This document shows positions 33,229-43,630 of a stretch of DNA of 64,000 nucleotides, piece after piece. Numbering within the stretch: the stretch's first letter is position 1; each line of letters begins with the position of its first letter. The position numbers and the translations under genes are program-made. Under the pieces are notes generated by a model, which was given only the letters and a program-made list of their open reading frames with translations, was not told where the DNA came from and searched no databases. The DNA comes from an uncultured Methylococcaceae bacterium (GTDB taxonomy: Bacteria; Pseudomonadota; Gammaproteobacteria; Methylococcales; Methylococcaceae), in NCBI GenBank assembly GCA_903934875.1, contig CAIZPP010000185.1, positions 1 to 64,000 on the forward strand. The letters run 5' to 3'.

Positions 33229-35460
33229 TTATTTTGAACGCAAGCGATTGGCATTAGTCACCACTGTCACCGAAGACAAGGCCATCGCGGCCCCGGCGAT
33301 CATCGGGTTGAGCAACAGGCCGAAGGCGGGATATAGCAGACCGGCGGCGACGGGTATGGCCAGGGTGTTATAGATGAACGCGCCAAACAAGTTCTGCTTG
33401 ATATTTAATACGGTGGCACGTGACAAACTCATCGCATCGGCGACCTTCAACAAGGAACCGCGCATGATGACCACATCGCCACTTTCGATGGCGATGTCGG
33501 TGCCCGTGCCGATGGCGAAACCCACGTCGGCCTGCGCCAAGGCCGGTGCGTCATTGATGCCGTCACCGACCATGCCCACCACTTCGCCTAGCCCTTGCAA
33601 TTCCTTGACCACCGCCGCCTTGTCCTGCGGCAGCACCTGGGCGCGCACTTCTGTAATCCCGGCCTGCGCGGCTATCGCCTGTGCCGTAACCAGGTTGTCG
33701 CCCGTCACCATCAGCACACGCACACCTAGAGCCTTGAGTTTACTGACGGCAGCGGCTGAATCGGCTTTGATCGGGTCGGCCACCGCAATCAAACCCACTG
33801 CCTTGCCGTCCGCCGCAAATAGCACCGGGGTTTGCCCTTGCTTGGCCAGTGCGCCGACCCGGCCGGACAATTCGCCAGTATCCACTCCGTTTTCATCCAT
33901 AAAAGCTTGGTTGCCCAGCAACACAGAGTGACCCTCTATGGTAGCTTGCACCCCGCGCCCCGACACCGCCTGGAAAATGTCGATGGGCACACGCTGCAAT
34001 CCGCGCCGGTCGGCCTCGGCTATGATTGCCCCGGCCAGCGGGTGCTCCGAACCGGTTTCCAAACTTGCCGCCAAACGCAACACACCCTCTGCGTCAAAGC
34101 CCTCAACCACCTCAATGGACGTGACGCTGGGCTTGCCCTCAGTGACCGTGCCGGTCTTGTCCAGCACCACACAACTCAGTTTGCCGGCGGATTGCAGCGC
34201 GTCGCCATTGCGGATCAGGATGCCCTTCTGCGCCGCCCGTCCCACCGCCACCATGATGGAAATCGGCGTGGCCAATCCTAACGCGCAAGGGCAGGCGATA
34301 ACCAGCACGGTCATGGCGGTGACAAAGGCGTAACCCAAAGCGGGGCTAGGACCAAAAGCCAACCAAATAAGAAAGGTGAGCGCGGCAATGCCCACCACCA
34401 CCGGCACAAACACCCCAGCCACCTTGTCCACCAGACGGGCAATGCCCGGTTTGCTGGCCTGGGCTTGCCGCACACTGTTGATGATCTGTGCCAACAGCGT
34501 ATCGCGTCCAATGCGCTTGGCCTGGAACAGAAAGCTGCCACTGCCGTTGATCGTCCCGGCGATCACTTCCGCGCCAGCGCTCTTTTCCACCGGGATGGAC
34601 TCCCCCGTCAGCATGGATTCGTCAATGCTGGAATGGCCTTCCAGCACCACGCCGTCCACCGCGATTTTCTCGCCCGGACGGACGCGCAAGGTTTCACCGA
34701 GGCCAATATCGGCAATCGGCACGTCAATCTCGAGTCCCTCCCTAACCACCCGTGCCGTGCGCGGTTGCAGGCCGATCAATTGGCGGATGGCGGCGGAGGT
34801 CTTGCCTCTGGCCTTCATTTCCAAGGCCGAGCCTAGGTTGATAAACGCTAAAATAATCGTCGCCGCTTCAAAATAGGCGTGTTTGGATTCAGCCGGAAGG
34901 ATGTCGGAAAAATCAATGGCCAGCGTGGAGAACAACCAGCCAGCACCCGTGCCTAGGGCGATTAGCGTATCCATATTAGCTTGGCGTAGCTTGAATGATT
35001 TGACCGCGCCCCGGTAGAAATGCCCGCCCGAATAAACCATCACGCCCAAGGTCAATAGCGATACGACAAACCAGAAGCGGCTACCTGCCAGGGTTCCCAA
35101 TTCGGGGAACCAGCTAAGATGCGCCCCCAACATCAGCGGCACACCCAATAGCGCCGCCACCCTGGATTTGTTCAGCAAACTGCGGTAGCGGGCATCCTCC
35201 TGGCTCTCCTGCCCGCCTAGGTCTTCCAAGCCCTCCATCACCGCCGCATCGAAACCTGCTTCCCGCACCGCCGCCTTTAAAGCGTCGATTTCCGCCCCGC
35301 CGCTGACCAAAGCGGTGTGGTCGGCGAAGTTGACATCCGCGCTTGCCACACCGGGCACAGCCCGCAACGCACCCTCCACCGCGCCCACGCAGCCAGCGCA
35401 ACGCATCCCCAGCACCGACAGGCGCACCGTTTGGATTTGATCCCGATCTTCAATAGTCAT
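33229..35460 (-). CDS. copA: Copper-exporting P-type ATPase
   Basis: The 743-aa P1B-ATPase pumps Cu(I) out of the cytoplasm. One N-terminal heavy-metal domain has the GMRCAGC site. The membrane part includes the ion-binding CPC in [11 protein letters not shown], followed by the phosphorylation site [11 protein letters not shown], the TGE loop MLTGESIP, the ATP-binding SEHPLAGAI and the hinge [13 protein letters not shown]. The start at 35460, with GGGAG upstream, is preferred over the in-frame alternative at 35502. It stands alone; no cueR or chaperone gene adjoins it. Confidence 0.93.
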   Translation of the reverse strand: MTIEDRDQIQTVRLSVLGMRCAGCVGAVEGALRAVPGVASADVNFADHTALVSGGAEIDALKAAVREAGFDAAVMEGLEDLGGQESQEDARYRSLLNKSRVAALLGVPLMLGAHLSWFPELGTLAGSRFWFVVSLLTLGVMVYSGGHFYRGAVKSFKLRQANMDTLIALGTGAGWLFSTLAIDFSDILPAESKHAYFEAATIILAFINLGSALEMKARGKTSAAIRQLIGLQPRTARVVREGLEIDVPIADIGLGETLRVRPGEKIAVDGVVLEGHSSIDESMLTGESIPVEKSAGAEVIAGTINGSGSFLFQAKRIGRDTLLAQIINSVRQAQASKPGIARLVDKVAGVFVPVVVGIAALTFLIWLAFGPSPALGYAFVTAMTVLVIACPCALGLATPISIMVAVGRAAQKGILIRNGDALQSAGKLSCVVLDKTGTVTEGKPSVTSIEVVEGFDAEGVLRLAASLETGSEHPLAGAIIAEADRRGLQRVPIDIFQAVSGRGVQATIEGHSVLLGNQAFMDENGVDTGELSGRVGALAKQGQTPVLFAADGKAVGLIAVADPIKADSAAAVSKLKALGVRVLMVTGDNLVTAQAIAAQAGITEVRAQVLPQDKAAVVKELQGLGEVVGMVGDGINDAPALAQADVGFAIGTGTDIAIESGDVVIMRGSLLKVADAMSLSRATVLNIKQNLFGAFIYNTLAIPVAAGLLYPAFGLLLNPMIAGAAMALSSVTVVTNANRLRSK

Positions 35461-35489
35461 TTTTTTCTCCCATATTAATGAGTTATTAG

Positions 35490-35617
35490 CTGACGTTACC
35501 ACAAGGCCCCTGTGCGGTCATTGGCAAAGAATTGCTGACTTGCGATGATTCGCTTTGGAGTGTCAAGGCCTGCCTTGACAGGCAAAGCGAGCTTTGCCAC
35601 TCCATGCGGAACATCAG
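35490..35617. mobile_element. Family A-related element with alternative core
   Basis: The ends CTGACGTTACCACA and TGCGGAACATCAG are family A-like. TATTAG is repeated directly at both borders (35484-35489 and 35618-35623). The core is different from A1-A4 (TTTGGAGTGTCAAGGC and a GGCAAAGCGAGCTTTGCC hairpin) and matches the fragment at 13932-13994, so this is a second subfamily. Confidence 0.7.
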
Positions 35618-35723
35618 TATTAGATTAAACATAGCAGAAAGGGCGGAGATTGGCTAACCCGTCGGTCAATGATGAGATAAAATATCCTTTTCCCTTGAAA
35701 TTTTTAACCGTCAGGAGCCAGAT

Positions 35724-35777
35724 ATGACGATTATCGCCAGCAATGCCAACAAGCTGTTTAGAGGGTGCCACAGGTGA
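35724..35777 (+). CDS. Possible 17-aa leader peptide
   Basis: AGGAGCC lies just before an ATG at 35724 that opens a 17-codon frame (MTIIASNANKLFRGCHR). Its TGA overlaps the GTG start of the ATPase gene in the sequence GTGA. The good ribosome site and exact stop-start overlap suggest translational coupling. A chance frame, or an N-terminal part separated by a frameshift, cannot be excluded. Confidence 0.35.
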   Translation: MTIIASNANKLFRGCHR

Positions 35778-36628
35778 AGCTCAGCGTCGACCAGTACAGC
35801 GTTTGGAAAAATAAGAGCATCACCTTGCTTGGCATGTCCGGTGTCGGCAAGACTCGTTTGGCCAACCTGCTGCGCAAGCAAGGCGGATGGTTTCATTACT
35901 CGGTGGACTACCGTATCGGCACACGCTATCTTGGTGAGCCGATATTAGACAACATCAAATTGCAACTGATGCAAATACCCTTGCTTCGGGATTTGTTACG
36001 CTCCGATTCGCTGCATATTAACAATAATATCACCGTAGACAATCTGACCCCTGTTTCGACATTTCTTGGCAAACTGGGAAATCCCGAAAAGGGGGGGCTA
36101 AGCTTGAAGGAATTCAAACACCGGCAACTTTTGCACCGGGATGCGGAACTCAAAGCCTTGCGGGATGTGCCTGATTTTATCTTTAAAGCCAGGGCAATTT
36201 ATGGCTACGATAAATTTCTTAACGATGCTGGCGGCAGCTTATGCGAACTGGATGACTTGGAGCTGTTAGACATACTTGCCGAACATACGCTGATCCTGTA
36301 TGTCAGAACCACCCAGGAAGATGAGAAACGCTTGAACGCAAGAGCCGAGAGCGATCCCAAACCACTGTATTACCGGGAGGAATTTTTGGATGCCCAGTTA
36401 GCTGTATATCTTGCCCAACGGGATTTACCCTATGCCGCGATGATTGATCCCGATGATTTCGTGCGTTGGGTATTTCCTAGGCTGTTCGATGCCCGCATCC
36501 CCCGCTACGAGAGGATTGCCGAAGATTATGGCTACACCGTCACCACCGAGGAACTGGCTAGGGTAAGCGACGAAGCAAGTTTCCATCGCTTGGTGGAATC
36601 GGCTATTGCAAAGAAACATTATGGCTAA
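35774..36628 (+). CDS. P-loop ATPase of unknown role, upstream of metA
   Basis: The 284-aa protein has a Walker A loop ITLLGMSGVGKTRLA near residue 22. Patterns I associate with a widespread uncharacterised ATPase family follow: YSVDYRIGTRYLGEPILDNI, NNITVDNLTPVSTFLGKLGN, NDAGGSLCELDD and a C-terminal FVRWVFPRLF. GTG at 35774, with AGAGGG eight bases upstream, is preferred to GTG at 35765. It lies 52 bp before metA on the same strand. The substrate is unknown; the fold suggests a kinase-like enzyme. Confidence 0.75.
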   Translation: MKLSVDQYSVWKNKSITLLGMSGVGKTRLANLLRKQGGWFHYSVDYRIGTRYLGEPILDNIKLQLMQIPLLRDLLRSDSLHINNNITVDNLTPVSTFLGKLGNPEKGGLSLKEFKHRQLLHRDAELKALRDVPDFIFKARAIYGYDKFLNDAGGSLCELDDLELLDILAEHTLILYVRTTQEDEKRLNARAESDPKPLYYREEFLDAQLAVYLAQRDLPYAAMIDPDDFVRWVFPRLFDARIPRYERIAEDYGYTVTTEELARVSDEASFHRLVESAIAKKHYG

Positions 36629-36680
36629 TTGCCGTTCGACTCCAATCATTTGCTTAACCCACCTCCAGTAGCTTAATTCC

Positions 36681-37751
36681 ATGCCATTAGTTGCACACAC
36701 CACACTCCCCGCCTTCGACGACTTGAAACGTGAAGGCGAAACCGTCATACCCGGCGAGTTGGCAATCCACCAAGACATACGGGAGCTTCATATCGGTTTG
36801 CTCAACCTGATGCCGGATGCGGCCTTGAGCGCCACGGAACGCCAGTTTTTGCGCCTAATCAACGATAGCAATCAGATTGCGCAGTTCTACGTCCATTTGT
36901 TCACCCTGCCGGAACTGGAAAGAAGCCCGGAAGGCCTGGCCCATGTCCAGTCCTACTATGAATCTTTCGAGCAAATCCAAGCGGCGGGACTGGATGCCTT
37001 GATCGTCACCGGGGCGAACGTGACCCAACCAGACTTGGCAAAGGAGGCTTTTTGGAACCCTCTGGTCAAGGTGGTCGACTGGGCCTATGAAAATGTCACC
37101 TCAACCTTGTTTTCCTGCCTGACTACCCATGCCGTGCTGCAATTCCGCTTTGGCCAGAAACGCCGCCCTCTTCCAGCCAAGCGTTGGGGCGTGTTTCCGC
37201 ATCGTTTGACCGAACGGCATCATCCGCTAGTGGTAGGGGTCAATACCCGCTTCGATGTTCCCCATTCGCGCTTTAACGAAATCGGCCGTGACCAATTCGA
37301 GGAAGCTGGCTTGCGAGTGCTGGTGGAAAGTGACGAAGCCGGTGTACATTTGGGTGTTAGCCGTGATGGCTTCAGGCTGGTTTTTTTCCAGGGGCATCCC
37401 GAATACGATACCATTAGCTTGCTCAAGGAATACAAGCGTGAGGTGATGCTTTTTGCTTCAGGGGATAGGCAGGCTTACCCGCCTTTCCCAGAAAACTACT
37501 TCTCCCCCCTATCCCAGGCGATTTTAGATGAATACGCCGATTTGGTCATCGCAGCCAAAAGGGACAAAAGCTCCCCCCCCCGCTTCCCTGAGGCGCTGCT
37601 CGTACCTTGCTTGGACAATACTTGGCACGATACGGCAGAGGCCATTCTAAACAATTGGGTGGGCAAGGTTTACCAGACCACCAACCAGGATCGGGGCAAA
37701 CCGTTCATGCAAGGTGTCAATCCCGACGATCCTTTGGGGATTTACGGGTGA
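36681..37751 (+). CDS. metA: Homoserine O-succinyltransferase family (MetA)
   Basis: The 356-aa HTS-family acyltransferase makes O-acyl-homoserine in methionine synthesis. The catalytic Cys lies in STLFSCLTTHAVLQF. The His/Glu pair lies in FFQGHPEYDTISLLKEY. The N-terminal IGLLNLMPDAALSATERQFLRLI is typical. Succinyl versus acetyl specificity depends on one active-site residue that I cannot assign safely. It is followed, after repeats, by the methylthioadenosine salvage gene mtnB, so methionine making and recycling genes lie together. Confidence 0.9.
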   Translation: MPLVAHTTLPAFDDLKREGETVIPGELAIHQDIRELHIGLLNLMPDAALSATERQFLRLINDSNQIAQFYVHLFTLPELERSPEGLAHVQSYYESFEQIQAAGLDALIVTGANVTQPDLAKEAFWNPLVKVVDWAYENVTSTLFSCLTTHAVLQFRFGQKRRPLPAKRWGVFPHRLTERHHPLVVGVNTRFDVPHSRFNEIGRDQFEEAGLRVLVESDEAGVHLGVSRDGFRLVFFQGHPEYDTISLLKEYKREVMLFASGDRQAYPPFPENYFSPLSQAILDEYADLVIAAKRDKSSPPRFPEALLVPCLDNTWHDTAEAILNNWVGKVYQTTNQDRGKPFMQGVNPDDPLGIYG

Positions 37752-37817
37752 GGCAATACGCTTTATCAAGTATGGGACTTGCGCAAATTCCCGTGTGTGC
37801 TGAGCCCTGAGCTTGTC

Positions 37818-37925
37818 GTAAGCGTTCACTTACCCCCCTAAGAGCGCGGGCGTCTCGCCTGCTGCAGGGCGGCCAAGATGGCCGCGCTCCCAGGAAAAGG
37901 CCGGGGGGGGGGAGTGAACGCTTAC
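37818..37925. mobile_element. Family E element (copy E2) with 8-bp target duplication
   Basis: The terminal repeats GTAAGCGTTCAC and GTGAACGCTTAC are perfect. AGCTTGTC is repeated directly at both borders (37810-37817 and 37926-37933). The interior has C-run and G-run arms and a GGCGGCCAAGATGGCCGCG palindrome. The target is itself a repeat fragment (CCTGAGCTTGTC...) of the family H type. Confidence 0.8.
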
Positions 37926-38009
37926 AGCTTGTCCTAGGGTCGAGGGATGGCCGGTGTGGTTGGCATATATTTCTTAAAATGGTAAGTGAAGCATTGGGAT
38001 ATTTTTATG

Positions 38010-38130
38010 TACAGCATTTTCATCTTTAACATAAAACTAAAAAAAGACATTCCGTATTCCTTCCATTTGAACGTATATCCAGCACCACCCAGTAGCTATC
38101 AAGTAACTCTTTGATGTTGAAAATGCTGTT
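38010..38130. mobile_element. Family B element (copy B5)
   Basis: It runs from TACAGCATTTTCATCTTTAA to GTTGAAAATGCTGTT, closely related to B4, and is preceded by the same middle segment (ATATATTTCTTAAAATGGTA) seen in the compound repeats. Confidence 0.75.
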
Positions 38131-38146
38131 ATCGTAGGAAACCACC

Positions 38147-38767
38147 ATGCCCATTAATCAAGAATTTGAGGCACGCGCCACCGAGTTGATCGAGGCAGGC
38201 CGCTTTATTCATGCCCGAGGCTGGGTGCCTGCCACCAGCGGCAATTTTTCCGCCCGCTTGTCCGACGGTAGTATAGCCATCACCGTTTCCGGCAAGCATA
38301 AAGGCGGGTTGACGTTGGACGACATTATGCGGGTGGACGGTGAAGGCCGCACACTGGATGGCAAGAAACCGTCCGCTGAAACCCTGCTGCACACCTCCCT
38401 CTACCGGCTATACCCTTGGGTGCGTTCGGTGCTGCACCCCCATTCGCCGAATGCCACGCTGGTTTCCAGGCTGTTTGCCGATGAACTAGTATTGGAGGAT
38501 TACGAGCTATTGAAGGCACTGGAAGGCATAGACACCCACGCAACCCGCCTCGTCGTGCCGATTTTCCCCAACGACCAGAACATTGCCCGGCTATCCCTAA
38601 AGGTGGAGAAGCACATTGAGACGCATAGCAACCTTTATGGCTACATCATTGCCGGCCATGGGTTTTACACTTGGGGTTCCTCAGTGCAGGATGCCCTGCG
38701 GCACGTCGAAGCATTGGAGTATTTATTTGACATTGAGATGCGACTGCATGGGCTGAGGTCCAAGTAA
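38147..38767 (+). CDS. mtnB: Methylthioribulose-1-phosphate dehydratase
   Basis: The 206-aa class II aldolase-like zinc enzyme dehydrates methylthioribulose 1-phosphate in the methionine salvage pathway. Signatures are WVPATSGNFSARL, VSGKHKGGL, the metal-binding SVLHPHSPNATL and IIAGHGFYTWG. The length is normal. Its pathway partners mtnD and mtnC lie 5.8 kb downstream on the same strand. In many relatives the three genes adjoin, so the signalling genes between them look inserted. Confidence 0.92.
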   Translation: MPINQEFEARATELIEAGRFIHARGWVPATSGNFSARLSDGSIAITVSGKHKGGLTLDDIMRVDGEGRTLDGKKPSAETLLHTSLYRLYPWVRSVLHPHSPNATLVSRLFADELVLEDYELLKALEGIDTHATRLVVPIFPNDQNIARLSLKVEKHIETHSNLYGYIIAGHGFYTWGSSVQDALRHVEALEYLFDIEMRLHGLRSK

Positions 38768-38809
38768 GGCTACCGGAAAGAGCCTGCATCCAATAAATCC
38801 ATTAAACCC

Positions 38810-41722
38810 ATGACGACCTTAGGTAGACTGCTCTCTCTGACCTTGGCTTACTACGCCACAGGCTGGCTCGGGCTGAACATTCCCTATCTCGGGTCGCACA
38901 TCACTCTGGTCTGGCTCCCCACCGGCATCGCTGTGGCAGCCCTGCTCCGCTGGAGGCGGGAGGTTTGGCCCGGCATTTATCTCGGCGCTTTTCTGGTCAA
39001 TCTTTCCATTGGGTCTTCCGTGGCCTTGGCCGCATGCATCGCAATCGGCAATACGCTGGGTCCGCTGCTGAGCGTGTGGTGGCTTAGGCGCACGGGGTTC
39101 CATTCCGCATTCGACCGGCAGAGTGACGTGGGTTCGCTCATTGTGGCCGCCGGCACGGGCATGTTGCTGCCCGCATCCTGCGGGGTAGCAAGTCTCCATC
39201 TGGCTGGATTGGTGCCGTTGGAGTCTGCCCCCCCCGCCTGGCTGTCGTGGTGGATGGGAGACAGCGTGGGAGTTCTGCTGGCTGCCCCCCTGCTGCTGAC
39301 CCTCACTAGGAGTAACATCAAACGGCTGTTCTACGCCGCTAGGGAATGGCTGCTGTGGACACTGGTGGCAGGCTTGATGGCCTGGCTTGCATTCATCCAA
39401 GATTATGCGTTTATAGGCCGTCCATTGCCCTTGGCGTTTATGACCCTGCCCCTGTTCGCTTGGGCTGCCCTGCGTTTTGGGAATCTGGGTGCCGCTTTGG
39501 CGGCATTGTTTTTCTCTGTTGCAGCAGCTTGGGGCACTGCCAACGGGCACGGCACTTTCTTTTTGGCTGACACTCGCATCAGCCTGTTTTTGCTATGGAG
39601 CTATATGGCAACCACCGTGCTGATGGGCTTGCTGATCACCGCCTTGCAAGCCGAACGGCTAGCGGTGGAAAGCACCCTGCGCGCGAGCGAAGAAAAGCTG
39701 CGCGTACTTTACGAATTGTCGCCCTTGGGCATTGCATTGACTGATCTGGCAGGCCGTTATATAGAATTCAATGAAGCCTTCCGAAACATTTGCGGCTATT
39801 CCGAAGAAGAATTGAAATCCCTAGACTACTGGGCGCTGACACCGAAGGAATATGAGGCTGACGAGGGCTTACAACTGGACACCCTGAAGCGCACTGGCCA
39901 CTATGGGCCGTATCAAAAAGAATACGTCCGCAAAGACGGAAGCCTGGTGCCCTTGCGGCTCAACGGCATGTTGATCACCTGCGACGACGGTCAGAAATAT
40001 ATTTGGTCCATCGTCGAAGACATCACTGACCAAAAGCGGATGGAAGCGGATCTGCGGGTTGCCGCCACCGCTTTCGATGCCCAGGTGGGCATTACTGTGA
40101 CGGATGGCAACGGTGTCATACTGAAGGTCAACCGTGCCTTCACCGAAGGCACCGGCTATGCCCCTGAGGAGGCCGTAGGCCAAACGCCGCGCATCCTCAA
40201 ATCAGGGCGCCACGACCATGCTTTTTATGCTGCCATGTGGAAAAGCCTCCTCCATGCCGGAGTATGGCAAGGTGAAATTTGGGACCGCCGCAAAAACGGG
40301 GAAATTTATCCCAAGTGGATGACCATCACGGCGGTCAAAGGGTCTGACGGGAACACCACCCACTTCGTCAGCACACAGATCGATATCACCGAACGCAAGG
40401 CCGCCGAGGACCAAATCCAGCGTCTTGCCTTCTACGACCCCTTGACCCTGCTGCCCAACCGGCGGCTCCTGCTCGACCGCTTGTCCCAAGCCTTGGCAAC
40501 CAGCACCCGCAGCCAAAGGCAAGGCGCCCTGCTTTTCATTGACTTGGATAACTTCAAAACCATCAACGACACCTTCGGACACAACAAGGGGGATTTGTTG
40601 CTGCAACAGGTGGCGCAGCGCCTGTCTGCCTGTGTGCGCGAGGGCGACACGGTGGCCCGTCTAGGCGGTGATGAGTTTGTCATCCTGCTGGAAGACCTAA
40701 GCCAGAGCATCGACGAAGCCGCAGCCCAAACAGAGCGTGTCGGTGAGGAAATTCTTACCAGACTCAACCTGCCTTATCAGCTTGACGGTAACACACAGCA
40801 TAGTACGCCAAGCATTGGCGTGACCCTGTTTGGCAACCAACGTGAAGACGTGGAAGGACTGCTGAAACAAGCCGATTTGGCTATGTACCAAGCCAAGTCA
40901 GCGGGCCGCAACGCCCTGCGTTTCTTCGACAAAAAGATGCAGGCCGCAATGAACGCCCGCGCACATCTGGAAAATGACATGCGCAATGCGATCCGCGAAA
41001 GGCAGTTCATACCCTATTACCAGCCACAGGTAAACGATGCGGGCCGTTTGATCGGCGCCGAGGTACTGCTACGTTGGCGGCATCCACGGCGTGGCATGGT
41101 AAACCCGAATAACTTCATTTCCTTAGCTGAGGAGACGGGGCTAATCTTGCCATTGGGCCGCTGGGTAATGGAATCCGCCTGCGCCCAACTGGCTGCCTGG
41201 GCCGCCCAGGCAAACGTACCCACCCCTACCCTGGCGGTGAATGTCAGCATCAAACAGTTACGCCAGCCAGACTTTGCTGAACAGGTAAAGAACATATTGG
41301 CATGTACAGGCGCCGATCCACGGATGCTTAAACTGGAAATCACCGAAAGCCTATTTATGGACAATATGGACGACACCATAGCCAAAATGAACGCCCTGAA
41401 AGCGGTGGGGGTGGGTTTCGTCCTGGATGACTTCGGCACCGGTTACTCTTCTCTTTTTTACCTCAAGCATTTGCCCTTGGAAAAGTTGAAAATTGACCGG
41501 TCTTTTGTGACAGATGTGCTGACCAACGCCAATGATGCCTCGATAGTCAAAACCATTGTGTCCCTTGCGCAAGGCCTAGGTTTGGAAATCATCGCCGAGG
41601 GAGTGGAAACGGCGGAGCAGAGGGATTTCCTGGCCCAAAATGGCTGCCACAGCTACCAAGGCTATCTGTATGGCCGTCCGCTATCGCTGGAAGAATTCGA
41701 ACGGTATTGGTTAGAACCCTGA
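38810..41722 (+). CDS. MASE1-PAS-PAS-GGDEF-EAL membrane c-di-GMP enzyme
   Basis: In this 970-aa protein, residues 1-285 are a MASE1-type membrane sensor with about eight helices. Two PAS/PAC modules follow (295-415 and 420-540), then a GGDEF domain (550-710) with LGGDEF and an REGD inhibitory site, then an EAL domain (730-965). The EAL signature reads EVL (GAEVLLRWRHP), as in many active enzymes. NVSIKQL, LEITESLF, LDDFGTGYSSL, LKIDRSFV and IAEGVET are intact. Both activities look possible. It starts 42 bp after mtnB on the same strand. Confidence 0.92.
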   Translation: MTTLGRLLSLTLAYYATGWLGLNIPYLGSHITLVWLPTGIAVAALLRWRREVWPGIYLGAFLVNLSIGSSVALAACIAIGNTLGPLLSVWWLRRTGFHSAFDRQSDVGSLIVAAGTGMLLPASCGVASLHLAGLVPLESAPPAWLSWWMGDSVGVLLAAPLLLTLTRSNIKRLFYAAREWLLWTLVAGLMAWLAFIQDYAFIGRPLPLAFMTLPLFAWAALRFGNLGAALAALFFSVAAAWGTANGHGTFFLADTRISLFLLWSYMATTVLMGLLITALQAERLAVESTLRASEEKLRVLYELSPLGIALTDLAGRYIEFNEAFRNICGYSEEELKSLDYWALTPKEYEADEGLQLDTLKRTGHYGPYQKEYVRKDGSLVPLRLNGMLITCDDGQKYIWSIVEDITDQKRMEADLRVAATAFDAQVGITVTDGNGVILKVNRAFTEGTGYAPEEAVGQTPRILKSGRHDHAFYAAMWKSLLHAGVWQGEIWDRRKNGEIYPKWMTITAVKGSDGNTTHFVSTQIDITERKAAEDQIQRLAFYDPLTLLPNRRLLLDRLSQALATSTRSQRQGALLFIDLDNFKTINDTFGHNKGDLLLQQVAQRLSACVREGDTVARLGGDEFVILLEDLSQSIDEAAAQTERVGEEILTRLNLPYQLDGNTQHSTPSIGVTLFGNQREDVEGLLKQADLAMYQAKSAGRNALRFFDKKMQAAMNARAHLENDMRNAIRERQFIPYYQPQVNDAGRLIGAEVLLRWRHPRRGMVNPNNFISLAEETGLILPLGRWVMESACAQLAAWAAQANVPTPTLAVNVSIKQLRQPDFAEQVKNILACTGADPRMLKLEITESLFMDNMDDTIAKMNALKAVGVGFVLDDFGTGYSSLFYLKHLPLEKLKIDRSFVTDVLTNANDASIVKTIVSLAQGLGLEIIAEGVETAEQRDFLAQNGCHSYQGYLYGRPLSLEEFERYWLEP

Positions 41723-41746
41723 GCGGCCGAAGCTTATTCTTCAACC

Positions 41747-43630
41747 TTAGTTTGCCGACCATTTGGCAAGCATAGTCCTTAATTTACCCATGTCGACTGG
41801 TTTGGCCAGAAAATCGTCCATCCCCGATTGGATACAGTTCCCCCTATCATCTTCAAAAGCGCCTGCCGTCAAAGCGATGATGGGCAGGCGCGGCATGCCA
41901 GCCCAATGCTCCCACTGGCGGATGAGTTGTGTCGCCTGGAAGCCATCCATCACCGGCATTTGCACATCCATTAGCACTAGGTCGGGCCGCATGCCCTGCA
42001 TGATCGCATCGACCGCTTCCTGCCCGTTTCCCACAATGTCAGTTCGGACCCCCAATTTCCTTAAGAAAGCCTCAATGACTTTCTGATTCATCAAAGTGTC
42101 CTCGACCACCAAAACATGCCTGGCCAATCTGTCTACTGCTTCAACATACTCATCCTTCTTGGCGACGTGCTGGATTTGGCGGCTTTCCTCATCTTCCTGC
42201 AAGATATCGACACGGATGTTAAACCAGAAACGCGAGCCTTTGCCCACTTCGCTTTCCATGCCTACACTGCCCCCCATTAGTTTGGCCAGGCTCTGGACGA
42301 TGGACAGCCCCAACCCTGTTCCGCCATATTTCCGGGTAGTCGAACTGTCCGCTTGGGAAAAGCGATTGAACAGCAATGCTTGCTTGTCTTGCGGTATGCC
42401 GATGCCGCTGTCCGTCACGGCGAATTCCAAAAGCGCCACGCTACCCATGCGTTCAAGCTCGTTTCCTTCCACGCGCACAAACCCCTGCGAGGTGAATTTA
42501 ATGGCATTGCTGACCAAGTTGGATAGCATCTGCCGTAGCCGTATGGGATCGGCCAGATAACCCTGGCCTTCCGGTCCCCGCCAAGCGGACACAACCTTCA
42601 ATCCCTTGGATTGCCCCAACTCGTAAAAAAGAGTGGTAGTTTCCTCGACAATCTGCCTAGGTTCGATAACGGAAGGTATCAACTCATATTTGCCGGCTGC
42701 AATCTTGGAGAAATCTAAAATGTCATTGAGTATGACCAGCAGGGTCTGGCCCGAGTTAATGATCGCTCTCGTATATTCGTAGCGCTCCTCCTTAGTGACA
42801 CTCGGCATCAACAACAATTGTGCCATGCCTAGCACGCCGTTCATTGGAGTGCGGATTTCGTGCGACATGGTTGCCAGAAACTCGCCTTTGGCGTTATTGG
42901 CCGCTTCTGCCTCGATGCGGGCAATGTGCAAGGATGACTCGTAGCTGCGCACGGCGTCACGCATGGAGGCAAAGCTGCGCACCAGATCGCCGAGCTCATC
43001 CGTGCCGGCCTTGGGAAGAGCGGCATCATAGTCACGGTTCGCAAGACGGTCAGCAGCCAGGCTGAGGTCGCGGGCACGCCTGCCCACTGCAACATCGAGG
43101 AAGACAGCAATCAGCAGCATCGCGACCGTGAAGACGCCGACAAAAGTCAGGAGGAAAGTCAGCGCCAGCGTTTGGATATCGGCACGGTCTTGGGTGAAAT
43201 CAACGTCAACCGTAATCGTTGCCAGTCTGACATCGTGAAAATGGATGGGATAGGCGAAGCGCTCAATATTGGATGCCTCCGGCAAGGGTTCGGGGCGCAA
43301 TGGGTAAAAGCACCGGCCGTCTTCACCGAGCAATTCCACACGCAGCCAGGTGGGTTGGCGCTTGCGCAACTCGTTGAGGTTTTCACGGATGCCGGCAAAC
43401 TGGTTCTGGATCAGAAAAGGCAGCAAGCCATCCGCCACGGTTTCCAACTCTTGCTGCGTTTCACGGACAAGTATCCGATCAACGGAAGAGAGCAGTTTGG
43501 GCTGCACCACAAGGACGAACACAGCGATCGTCACCAGTTCGATGACCATCAGGAAGCTTAGAATCTTGCTGCGTAGCATCAGGCCAGAGCGCTTGCCGGT
43601 CGCTTCAGGTGCGCGGGTCTTCAACGTCAT
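41747..43630 (-). CDS. Hybrid sensor histidine kinase
   Basis: The 627-aa inner-membrane kinase has membrane helices at about 20-45 and 155-180 enclosing a periplasmic sensor of about 110 residues. HAMP (180-235) is followed by HisKA with [11 protein letters not shown] and HATPase with [20 protein letters not shown] and [12 protein letters not shown]-terminal receiver carries [13 protein letters not shown] and LAKPVD. There is no HPt domain, so phosphate must leave to another protein. The start overlaps the upstream binding-protein gene by 4 bp, suggesting that the binding protein feeds its sensor domain. Confidence 0.92.
   Translation of the reverse strand: MTLKTRAPEATGKRSGLMLRSKILSFLMVIELVTIAVFVLVVQPKLLSSVDRILVRETQQELETVADGLLPFLIQNQFAGIRENLNELRKRQPTWLRVELLGEDGRCFYPLRPEPLPEASNIERFAYPIHFHDVRLATITVDVDFTQDRADIQTLALTFLLTFVGVFTVAMLLIAVFLDVAVGRRARDLSLAADRLANRDYDAALPKAGTDELGDLVRSFASMRDAVRSYESSLHIARIEAEAANNAKGEFLATMSHEIRTPMNGVLGMAQLLLMPSVTKEERYEYTRAIINSGQTLLVILNDILDFSKIAAGKYELIPSVIEPRQIVEETTTLFYELGQSKGLKVVSAWRGPEGQGYLADPIRLRQMLSNLVSNAIKFTSQGFVRVEGNELERMGSVALLEFAVTDSGIGIPQDKQALLFNRFSQADSSTTRKYGGTGLGLSIVQSLAKLMGGSVGMESEVGKGSRFWFNIRVDILQEDEESRQIQHVAKKDEYVEAVDRLARHVLVVEDTLMNQKVIEAFLRKLGVRTDIVGNGQEAVDAIMQGMRPDLVLMDVQMPVMDGFQATQLIRQWEHWAGMPRLPIIALTAGAFEDDRGNCIQSGMDDFLAKPVDMGKLRTMLAKWSAN

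Larger units (their letters stand above)
37752..38146. other. Repeat-filled gap between metA and mtnB
   Basis: It contains the family E element (37818-37925) inserted in a family H-like fragment, then part of the compound repeat middle (from about 37955), then the family B element B5 (38010-38130). mtnB follows 16 bases after B5, and its own AGGAAA ribosome site lies in that short space. Confidence 0.7.
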
